From assembly GCA_964036665.1 (NCBI GenBank), contig OZ038527.1, forward strand, positions 4,588,001 to 4,652,000: a stretch of DNA of 64,000 nucleotides, given 5' to 3'. Source of the stretch: Gordius sp. MW1 (lineage: Eukaryota; Nematomorpha; Gordioida; Gordea; Gordiidae). The position numbers and the translations under genes were made by a program. The stretch's first letter is position 1; every line of letters begins with the position of its first letter. This document shows positions 47,731 through 58,300 of this stretch, piece after piece. The notes under the pieces are model-generated. The model searched no databases and had not been told where the DNA came from. It saw only the letters and a list, made by a program, of their open reading frames with translations.

Positions 47731-49300
47731 TATCGTCTGATTCACAATGAAGGCAGTTAAGGAAAAAGTTGTGGAAAGAATGTGAATAACATGCCGTGAG
47801 CACGTTGACGGGAAAGAGCATCGATGTCGCACAAATGCTAAAAATAAGAAAGATCTGCCTACAAGAGACGAGGTGAAATGGTATAGTTGTTAAATTGCTA
47901 AGTAGCTTCAACTAAAAACGCAGAAAGCTGGGTAATATGTTAGTTTAACACAATGAGTGCTAGCTGTTTGGTACAATAGTTTTAACAGTAGCACGTAAAA
48001 ATGCTCGAGAGGTTAGTCGAAGCAGCCAAATCTGTTTAAAAATTTAGCAGAAGCTCGAGCAGTAAATTCGAGCAGATAATAGATTGAATTGCTATTTGTT
48101 AAAATTACAATTTTAATCATATTATATATCATAAATAAGTTAAGATCTTTGCCCCCCCCCCCTTATTTTTACCCTCTTTCTTACCAGATGGGGGAGGGGG
48201 GGGGGGTGTTTTGCCCCCCCCCCCCCTTATTTTTTACCCTCTTTCTCACCAGAGGGGAGGGGGGTTTTCCCCCAACCTTATTTTTTACTCTTTTTCTTAC
48301 CGAGGGGGGGGGGGGGGGGAAGGGGCACCAGTGAAAAAGAGGGATAAAAAACAAGGGGGGCAAAACACCCCCCCCCATCTGGTAAGAAAGAGGGTAAAAA
48401 TAAGGGGGGGGGCAAAGTTCTTAACTTATTTATGATATATAATATGATTAAAATTGTAATTTTAACAAATAGCAATTCAATCTACTATCTGCTCGAATTA
48501 CTGCTCGAGCTCCTCCTAAATTTTTTAACAGATTTGGCTGCTTCGACTAACCTCTCGAGCATTTTTACGTGCTACTGTTAAAACTATTGCACCGAGCAGC
48601 TAGCACTCATTGTGTTAAACTAGCATATTACCCAGCTAGTGTTCGTGCTCGAGCATAGCACATAGTTAGCATTGTTAAAGTTAGCAATTTAACAACTCTA
48701 TGAAATGGAACTAAAGCTCGAGAATTGGAGAGGGTTACAAGCTTTCTACAGTGGGTCACCAGTTGTTGAAACAGGATTGGTATCGTTCTAAGTGAATCTT
48801 TCAAGGACAAGGGGGTGACAGGTTCCTGTGGGTAAAGATAGCAGATCAAGGAAGCCTCCTAATTGTATGTGCGCCTACGCTCCTTAAAATGGATGTATGG
48901 AATCAGATATTCTTTCCATTGAAAAATGAAATTAAGGAATAGGACATAATTAAAAGTAAATTATTGGTGCGGATTTCAAAGCCCACCTCGAGTAAGAACA
49001 AAATCATGGAGGCTGTGTGCAGGCGTGAAGAACAAGGTAGGGGAAAAACTTAAGTATTTTAAGCATACGACATGGCGATAGTTAACACGTATTCTCAAAA
49101 ACGGGAACATCATATTGGGTAAAACCGATTCACATCGAGGTAACCCTAACAAAAATGGAGTTTCATATCAAGTATTATCAAGAGTGGTTTTAAGGTTAGA
49201 AGTGACAATTTTGGGATTCTTGATCGCCAACAAAGGGATAAAATTAACAGCAATACAACCGAACTAAGAACGTAATGGATTTTACCAAATTAAAATAAAA
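47730..49300 (+). mobile_element. RTE-type LINE endonuclease fragment, split by a hAT element
   Basis: Plus-strand copy. The leader and the first endonuclease part are at 47740-47881, and it resumes at 48709 with CTCGAGAATTGGAG and later [17 protein letters not shown] (near 49068-49118), which matches [17 protein letters not shown] of the 34454 copy. Many frameshifts and stops. Its right border is unclear. Confidence 0.65.
47882..48700. mobile_element. hAT fold-back element, second copy, with 8-bp duplication
   Basis: The 8-bp duplication TGAAATGG flanks it (47874-47881 and 48701-48708). Ends are TATAGTTGTTAAATTGCTAA and, on the other strand, TAGAGTTGTTAAATTGCTAA. Long inverted arms enclose a core (48140-48420) of C or G runs with TTATTTTTTACCCTCTTTCT units, as in 38967-40151. 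Joining the two sides restores the LINE sequence with one TGAAATGG, so the insertion is precise. Confidence 0.85.
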
Positions 49301-49582
49301 TTATTTCTCACCTCGAGTTAATATCAGATTTATCTTTTTCGTTAAAAACGTGCCAATGATCACGCACCCTATCCATAAGTAAATAAATAAAGAAAAATGG
49401 AATTAATTTAGTGTTAAGTGCAACAAGCTGACTAGGCCGAACTAGCGAACCTTAAAGGGAATTGGGAGACAGGCATGATCGTAGACGCTCCAGCGACAAG
49501 GTTAGAGATCATCTTACTACAAAGACTGCCAGGGAAAAATTGAAAAGTCATGGGAAAAGCCTCAAGAACCTAAAGCTCAATC

Positions 49583-49800
49583 CGATATTCAACGATTGAG
49601 CGTGAAGCGCAAGCGGTTGTGCATGGTTTTAAAAAGTTGAACGAATTTTTGCATAAACGAAGTGTAACTATTTTGACAAATAACAACCCGATTGTGTATA
49701 CTTTTGACTAGAGCAATAAGGGATGGATTATGACGTCACTAGGGAATATATATGCGAAAGTAACACAAATCAACGAATATACCCAGCCAAATTACGAGCT
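49583..49800 (+). pseudogene. Gypsy-type RNase H fragment
   Basis: The frame reads IEREAQAVVHGFKKLNEFLH, SVTILTNNNPIVYTF, a stop, then NKGWIMTS and QINEYTQPNYEL. This is the second half of a Gypsy RNase H domain (ExxAxV helix, TDxxPL strand, KG and YxxxIxY end). The usual Asp of TDxxPL is Asn here. Stops show it is inactive. Confidence 0.55.
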
Positions 49801-50084
49801 GCCATACTCCAGTGACTGCATAAGGGCCACGTGGGTATCAAACGGGTGCAAGTGACAAAAGACAAGATGTATGGTGACCAACTCTGGACGAATAGGAATT
49901 GATGGATTCAAGCACATTTGATGTGGGCTATCTTAGTGGTATAATTATTAGTAACATACAATAACTTAAAATCATATTACCCAGCCGAGCGCTACGATCT
50001 TTATCTCTGTGACCGTCCCCATACATAGAGAGTATATTTTATGGCACTTCTGTTCCCATATTTTACCAATATAATTGATACCGC

Positions 50085-50720
50085 AGCGCCGATATCCAAA
50101 AATATTGGCATAATAAATAATATATATGTATATGATTAGGTTTAATTTAACCAAAGCATTAATTAGCATGGGGATTTTGTCCGCCACCGGGCTCATCTCT
50201 ATGAAACGCATTAATTACGTCAAGTAACGCATTCAGTGTGCCTTCTATGGTTTCAGTCATTATGCCTAGCTGGGACCCATTTAATATCACGCTCGGACAA
50301 AAGTCTTGCTTGTGTCGCATACTCCTAGAATAAATTGGTCAATCACTCTACTTTATATTCGTCGCTTTTGAAATTAACTATTTGACGAGACTTTAGACCT
50401 ATGAGTCTACATGTCGTCTCGTCCAAAATTTGCAGTTTGCCGACGTATATTGCAGTGCCAAGTCACATGTTCCCTATTAAATAGCCTTTTTGGACGCTTG
50501 CTATCTTCGTCAAATATCCTTTTAGGACGCTCTCCATGTGGGTGTTTCAATACGATCCTATATCCTGGAGTCCTCTGGGGATGCTTGTTTTGTTTTCCCA
50601 GTGTGGTAGTGATATGCCGGGGATAATTAAATTACCGTTGCTTGCCGCGGAGATTGTATATCAAACATCGTATTATGTGTGTAAGTGTATGCGAATACGA
50701 AGTCAATGTATACAAATATA
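50085..50720 (+). repeat. LTR-like direct repeat, left copy
   Basis: Shares a colinear order of segments with 51400-51870: CCAAAGCATTAATTAGC, CCGGGCTCATCT, ATGGTTTCAGTC, TTGCTTGTGTCGC, CATATCGTCT/CATGTCGTCT, TGCCAAGTCACATGTT. The two copies flank a gag-like frame. They differ strongly, so the element is old. Ends cannot be fixed. Confidence 0.45.
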
Positions 50721-50804
50721 ATTGTTTATGGATTATTTGATAATCAATATATATTTTTGTATGGATAGATCATTAGTGAGTTTCGCTTTTTTTATGGCAC
50801 TCAA

Positions 50805-51240
50805 CAATGGCTTCTCGAAGTATTTATAACCCAATTCTATTCCTAAGGAATGAACTAAAAGAACCCATGGAAGACAGGAAAGCTGGCCTGCTATTAAGCA
50901 GCCTCGATGGGGAGGCACTCGAGGTGGTGTTAGGGAACTATAAAGATCAAGATCTTATAGGAATTTATTACGGTGAAGAAACGGCTAAGGAAATTTTTCA
51001 ATAGGAGTTCATGTCTTATGACAAAGAAGTATGAATTCTTAAAGGTTTGACAAGAGTTTGAAGAGAAAATATACATGAGGGCGAATAGACTCAAGGCCGC
51101 CGCTAACAGTTGCAAGGCGGATAACTGCAAAACAGAATGGCGGACCAATTTATTATTAGGCGAAGGCTTGCAGACAAGACTTATATCTGAAACGACATCC
51201 AAAGGGACCGCTTACGAGAGTTGGCGATAACGGCCTAGAC
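50805..51240 (+). pseudogene. Gag-like fragment between LTR-like repeats
   Basis: An open frame starting MASRSIYNPILF continues with EDRKAGLLLSSLDGEALEVV and GNYKDQDLIGIYYGEETA, then stops at 51004; the same kind of sequence goes on, shifted, to about 51240. RKAGLLLSSLxGEALEVV is typical of the gag start of some insect Gypsy elements (capsid-like helices). Confidence 0.5.
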
Positions 51241-51399
51241 GATAGATGGTAAACGAGACGCTTTGCGGGGCGTGTCCGAAGAGGGATAGAGTTGAGAAGC
51301 ATGCCCTAAGCCAGTCCAAATTCCCAGGTTAAACATGCTTTAGATGTGTTAACCATAGATTAATAATGGGTTGTTTTAATTTAACCTTGATCCTGGGTG

Positions 51400-51870
51400 A
51401 CGGTATCTATGATACCAGCGCGAATGTGGAAAAAATAGATTAATTTATCCAAAGCATTGATTAGCTTGGGAATTTTGTTCGCTACCGGGCTCATCTGGAT
51501 GCCAACTTTTCCTTTTATGGTTTCAGTCGTTATGGCTAGCTGAGGCGCATGTGATATCGTGCTTGAACAAATGTCTTGCTTGTGTCGCGTTCTTCTCGAG
51601 TATATAATTACAAATGTTTGAGGCTACTACAGACTTATTAGTTTAATCACATATCGTCTTGTCCAAAATTTTCACCATATTTCCCAACGCATATTGCTGT
51701 GCCAAGTCACATGTTATCTAGCAAATAACTTTATTTGACGCATTCTATCATCGTATTATGATATTTCAGCAAACTGTATTCTAGAGTCCTCTGATTACTT
51801 TGCTTTTCCAGTGAAATTGCCTAATAGCAGGCATACCTTCTTCTCTTTCTATAAAGATTGTGCAAGAGCT
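51400..51870 (+). repeat. LTR-like direct repeat, right copy
   Basis: Colinear relative of 50085-50720. Together with the RNase H piece on the left, the order is pol-LTR-gag-LTR, as expected when two elements share an LTR after recombination or tandem insertion. Confidence 0.45.
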
Positions 51871-52339
51871 TTGGAAAATAATTCGAATTGCACCAATAAT
51901 AAATTGATGTTATCATTGATATTATACTTTGCATCGCTGCGTAGGTTCTTCCCTCGTAGCGTCACTGTTGGAGTATAAGATTTAATCGCGAATAATAAAG
52001 AAATGTCAAAAAGGAGATATATTATCGTATTTAGGTGACAATTATCTTTATCTAGGTAATTAATAACAACGAGATTAATTGTAAACAAATAATTATCTCA
52101 AGTGTATACATAACCTTAGTAAACGCTTGCGGCTTTCTTTTCGACATCATTGTTTGAACGTTGAACATTAGGCGCCTTTAAAATTACTCCCAACTTTAGT
52201 CACTATTAATGATTATCACATAAAAAATCGGCGCATAAAAAATGTTAGAATTTTTATAGTAATAGTAACACATTTTAAGTTTAAGCAAAATATTAGACAA
52301 TTTTGTAAATCTGGATAAATTTATTCCTAAAAATTATAG
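51871..52339. other. 3' flank of gene 3
   Basis: AT-rich DNA. On the minus strand AATAAA lies about 16-21 bases after the stop codon of gene 3 (52319-52324) and could serve as a poly(A) signal. Nothing else recognised. Confidence 0.4.
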
Positions 52340-55300
52340 TCATTTAATCAAATGATTAAGGATCCATTTCTGTTGTTCGCTCTCCGAATCACAGGGCAGC
52401 AATCGAATAAAATGTTGATTTTTCTCCTCATTTAACATTCCGGTCCAACACAATGCCATATCCCTATTTGACCTCATTGTTTGATCCTAAAGGTGAACAA
52501 ATTTAATGGTCACTTACAAGTTTTGGATTAAAAAAATTCCTAATCTTTAAGATTTCAAGGTTAGTTATAAAAATAGTTGGTGTATAAAAGCCAGAACATG
52601 GGCAAAATTACTAATACTTATGAACAATTAATATTAATTTTTTTATGCAATACCGTTTCTACATAAGTCCATGCTTGATAAGGTGAATTTGCTTGACAAC
52701 TTTTTAGGATAATTTGGTAATTTAGTGTGTTCAGAGTTAGGCAAAGACCATTGTTTGCAATTGTCGTATTATTCTCGTAAGCAAATGTCTGTTTTCAAAA
52801 TCAAATGGAGCGTCGTAAAATTTTCTAATCACAGGCACAAAGTAGCCTCGGACGAGTATTCTTTTAAAACAGCCCCTTACAATTTAATTATGGCAAACGT
52901 GCTTGACCTAATTTTCTTTATCAACTATAATTATTATAAACATTTTACAAATATTTTCATATACATATTGTCAATTTGAAATGCGAACTTACACGTCAAA
53001 TGAACTACTATGAAGTGTAAACTAATATTCTAAAGTTTAGAAACAACTATCGTATCAATTTATTAAAAGAGAACTATTTTAAATATCATTAAATATTATT
53101 TAACGTAGTATTGGCCCAAATATTTTTTTCCGGCCCGAACCCAGCCCAAATTAACTCTGAAACTGCGCCGCACCAGACTCGCATTAAAACAAGCCCACAT
53201 TGTTTTAAAATTTTTATTTTTTATATAAAAACGTTGTATATATTGTTACTTATGGCATACAAATTGTTGATATAATTTAATATTTCCCTTTAAATAAATA
53301 CTTAATCATCTTCACTATAAGACGATTTGCCTTACTAAAAGTGTCTTCGCTAGTGGCGCTAATAGCTATATTGTCAAAAACTCTATGGCTTTAAATAAAG
53401 TTGATAGAAATAATTGATATTTTTTAAACCATAGAAGCACAACTGACTTAAAACCCTCATCTTTAAATTCAGTTCATAATTAAAATTATAATAAATAACA
53501 TTATTTCCCTCATAGTACTACGTGCATTCCACCTTCTTTTATATTTATAATTTTGAAAGTGAGTAAAATAAAGTCCGAGATGTTTTAGTTATCTGGCCAT
53601 TGTCACAATGGCGCATTAAACAAATTTATTAATTTTTCAGCAATCACATACTTGATAAAATCCACGATGGCATTTAGTTAGCTCAGAAAGATGATTTTTG
53701 GATCGTCCCATTGTATTCAAGCATAAATTAGTATTCCCATCTTTGATCTACAAAATTTAATATAATTTATGCATTTTTTTCTGACATTAATTTAAACGGT
53801 GCCAAATATGGATAAAAATATAAATATTATTATTACTTGAATAACGGACGATAAATCCTGGGGTATATAAGCTTCGGGAAAGATGTTTTTTAAAAACCAC
53901 TTAAATGATTTACATCGCAGATTTTTTCTCAGCTCGATACGATCTGTAAAGTTTCCTGGCTCATATTTTAGGGCACCTTGAATAAATTATATTGGCATTT
54001 AACTTAGTTTGTAAAAGAGAAAAAAAATCGCTGAATATTGATGCAAAGCAAATTGTATTAGACTTAAAATGCAGGGAACTGATCTGATCTGATAAGGAGC
54101 GAGAAATATAGGACCTATCTATAAAAAAAAAGCTCCTAAAATAAAGAATAAACGTGACAGTTGAAGTAATTAAGCGTAAACACAATAGATATCAGCCTCA
54201 GCACTTAAGTTGAGCCTATGAGAACTAAAATAATAAAGTATATTATATCTTAGCTTAGGAAAGTTATATAATTTATAAAACATATTTGCTTAGTTAAAAT
54301 AGCGCCTTAGTTTTGATTGACTTATGAAAAAATAAAAGCCACATGAAAACATTTATTAAAGACATATCATAAAAGAATTAGCTGCAAAATTACATTAGCT
54401 CAAATCTTATGAAGACTTTACCACACCTCCATGGGCGTAGCCAGCATTGGAATTAGAGGGGGGGGAAATATTGATTTAGGGAGGAGGGCAAAATGATCAT
54501 TTTTTGTAATTTTAGCCATAATTTTGATAAATTTCAATAAATTTTTGAATTTAGAGGGGGGCAGCCGCACACCCCGCCTCCCCCCCCCCCCCTTGGCTAC
54601 GCCCATGCATACTTTCAATTATAAGAAGTGTAATAGTCTATTATAGGTGAATTTGGAATAAGTTTTTAATTACTGCTAGACAATATATAGGTGCATGATT
54701 ATGAAACAAACCTTGCGACACTTCGTAGTAAAATGCTTTCCATTCATCGAGCCAAACTTCGACAAGCCGCCGTTGATTTTTGTAAATGACATTACTACTA
54801 CCACCCGGGAAGGTGTAAGGCGACACGGATCTAAATATGTGGCCTACGTGGGAACAGGGGATAATTTCCAAAGTTCCCCCACACATCCATATCTAATTTT
54901 AAAATTATTGTAAAAAATTATTGAAACATTTAAAGAGTTAACACTAGAGCTGTTAAAGGAACTAGTTCCAAGAACTAGTTCCTTTTTTTTAAAAGGAACT
55001 AATAAGTTCCTTTTTAAAATGAGGAACTGGAACTGGTTCCTTTTTTTCTCAATTTATCGCAAAAGGAACTACTTACAAGTTCCTCTTAAGTTCCTTTTGC
55101 CAATTTCAATTTGCATTATTACTGCCATTTTGGCCTATAGAAGAATAGAGGGCAGACATACTTTTGATGTTTTATGCAAGACTCTGATTTCAATATTCAA
55201 AGAATATGAGATATAGAAGAAAAATGTATGCACGATAACAGACTACGCAACAAACTTTGTTAAAGCATTTAGGCATTATAATTTACAATTCTAACCAAGC

Positions 55301-58300
55301 GCGTAGGGAAGGGGGGGTTTCGGGTTACGACCCCCCCCCCCCCTTATTGACAAAAAATTCATTTTTTTTAAATTATACGGGAAAAATATTAATAGAGTCT
55401 TGTGTGTGTTGCGCATATAGAAATAATATATTATCTTAATTAATTTGATATTTAATTTTAGATAAAATCTACTAATTATAACATTATTTATACAAAAAAT
55501 TTATGTCCCGAGTGCGTGTAATAAGAAGAAATTTAATTTTTAATTATTTCTCTAAAAAACTATCTCAACCTCTAAATTAAACGAGGAAGATGCTGAGACA
55601 GCCAAATTTTAGCAGCGGGGCGAACTTGGGCTAATAATTTAATTTAAACGGTCCCGGGCAGGACAATTATTGGTTCTGGTGGGAGATTTAAGCTTAAAAG
55701 GCTAATGCAAGTGTTTAGTTTAAACAATGGCCCTAATTAGCGCAAACAGAAAAATTGGAAGGAGCTATTTGCAATTTGCGTCGCTTAAGATATTATTAAT
55801 GCATTTTTTACCAAAAACCAATCATATAAACTGAAAAAATGCTGGGGGCTTCGCCCCCAGACCCCCGTTGGGAGCTCCACCCCCAAACCCCCGGTTGGGG
55901 GCTCCGCCCCCAGACCCCCATCTCCTCGGGGGCCCGTTAAATTTTTTTAATAGTAATGAAAAAAGTTTTTTTGAAACCCCCCCCCTTGAGGCAATCCTGG
56001 CTACGCCCTTGATTCTAACTTAAACATCTTTAGGTTATTTGCCTTTAATGAGAATTCATCAGAAAATAGTGATGTGGAGTGTGGAGCATATATCAATGGA
56101 TGACATTTTAAATAATGAAGGTCTGGTTGGTCACAATCCCTTGGATTATGACTTTCTTCCTAAACATAGAAGGTGTGCTTGCCAGCCACACGTTGAATTT
56201 GATTGCTACAACTGATGTGACGAAATACATAAATACCAATGAAAAGTATAAAAAAATATGCTCAATGGTAGTGCACAAATGCCAGCAGTTGTGGAACTTG
56301 CAAGGTAGATCAACTCATGCTGCTGAGTTGATTAAAAAACAACTTGTTTGTTATTTTATATGTCCTGTTATAACAAGACGGAATTCCTAATATAATTCTA
56401 TGACTATGAGGCACATAACTTCCATTATAAAGGGACAATTTGATGGGTTACAAAGTGTATGTGACAAGCTGAATCTTCAAAAGTTTACATCAGATGAATG
56501 TGAATTTATTGCAGAATATTGCGATGTAAAATTTTATTTTAATTTAAAACATTAGCATTATTTTAAAATGGTTTTTAAAGGTCATGGAACCAATTGCAAA
56601 AGCAATTGAGTTTTCGAAGGGTAAAACTATATGTATCTTGCACTAACTAATTAATAGATTTTTAGATCTTTTTAGCAAAGAAAATCTGTCGGCGGCTATT
56701 CTCCATCCTGCTTTTAAAACAGATCGGTTGGATTCGCAAAGAATGCGCTGCGAACATGAAAGCAAATATTTTAGAGGATATCAATTTGTTTGTTCCTAAA
56801 TCTCAACAGGCTGACCTAGTCTACAGAAATGGATTTTTTTTGAATTAAAAAATGATGAAAGGATGAATCAATTGAACGTTTTTCGCTTTCTAATAACCAA
56901 AATTTAAGGCTTTTAGACAGTTTTCCCCATTTAGAAAAACTATTTATTAAATATAATACGCCATTACCACCAAGTGCCCCTATGGAAAGATCATTTAACA
57001 TGGGCAAAATTTTATTTGGAGACAAGCGAACATGTCTTTTAGATGACAACTTGGAAAATAATATTTTGTTAAAATCAAATAAACATTTATTACCTGATGA
57101 TTTTTATAAATTGTTATATATAATATATTGACCCGAGAGGTACCAGTGTAACCCGTAGGTGACACCATTTTAAAGAATCAGCTGATATATTTTATTCCGT
57201 TTCCTCTTCCTTCTTTCATTAATAATGAGGTCCCAAATATCGCTAATTTTGAAATCTCGACTGTTTCTCATATATTCACTAAAAATGGAGACTCAACCAT
57301 GAGTAATCTTATTTTAATTTATATCATTAAAATCTTGACACTTTCACAATTATTTTGATATAAAATTTAATTGTTTTGGGTTAATTAAAATGGGAATAAT
57401 GTTGGTCCAAAGTTTGGTGTAACCTGTAGGTTACACTGCGTAAGCTTATTTCAATGAGTAATGCTACTTTTATTTGCTTTAATTTGATTTTTTATGAGTA
57501 ATCTCGTATAAAAATATCCTTATTACAAAGTTAATATTGCTTTGAGGTAAAAATTATATGATTAATTAGACCTATGACCCCATCCACTTGAAAAATCCTG
57601 AAGATTACTACTTGAAACAATTTCTTTCAAATGTGTTATTTTTTATGTGGTGAATATGAGTAATTTATATGCTTCTCAGCATAACTACAACCTCAATCTA
57701 ACTGTTAATAGTCTAAATCTCAATTCTTTTTTTAACGGGCTACTTGTTTCCTAAGAATATTAAAATCTTTTGGGAGCTCAGAGCCGACTGTTTTAACCAA
57801 ATGGTATCTATTGGAATGCGTAAAATCGCTTAGAAAAAATAACTAAATATTTTCATTTGGCCGACAACAAAATTGGTAAGGGTTGACACATATTTAAAAG
57901 TTCGAGATTATATGGATCTTTTAAATGAAAAGTTCAAAAGCAACTTTAAACATCGTAGCTCTTATCACATATCCTTGGATGAGTGTATGGTTCCTTATTT
58001 CGGGCGTTTCGGCTATAATATGTGGTGTGCTGCAACAAAAATGGCTACCTTGTCACATCAACCTTACCAGGGGGCTAAATTTTTCTTAAATGGACAAAAC
58101 GAAATAAGTTTAGGGGGAGCGGTCATATTAGACTTAGTGAATCAACCACCAGCAGAATTCGGTCCATACAATATTTATTTCGATAATTTTTTACGAGCCA
58201 CAATTTAATGATATGTTTTTCAAAGATGAATATTGGGAGCACAGTAACGGTGCGGGTCAATCGTTTAAAATGCCTGATCATTGATGTAAAAGAACGAGGG

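Noticed and set aside
54695-54913. Plus-strand 72-codon frame
   Set aside because: Antisense shadow of exon 7 of gene 3.
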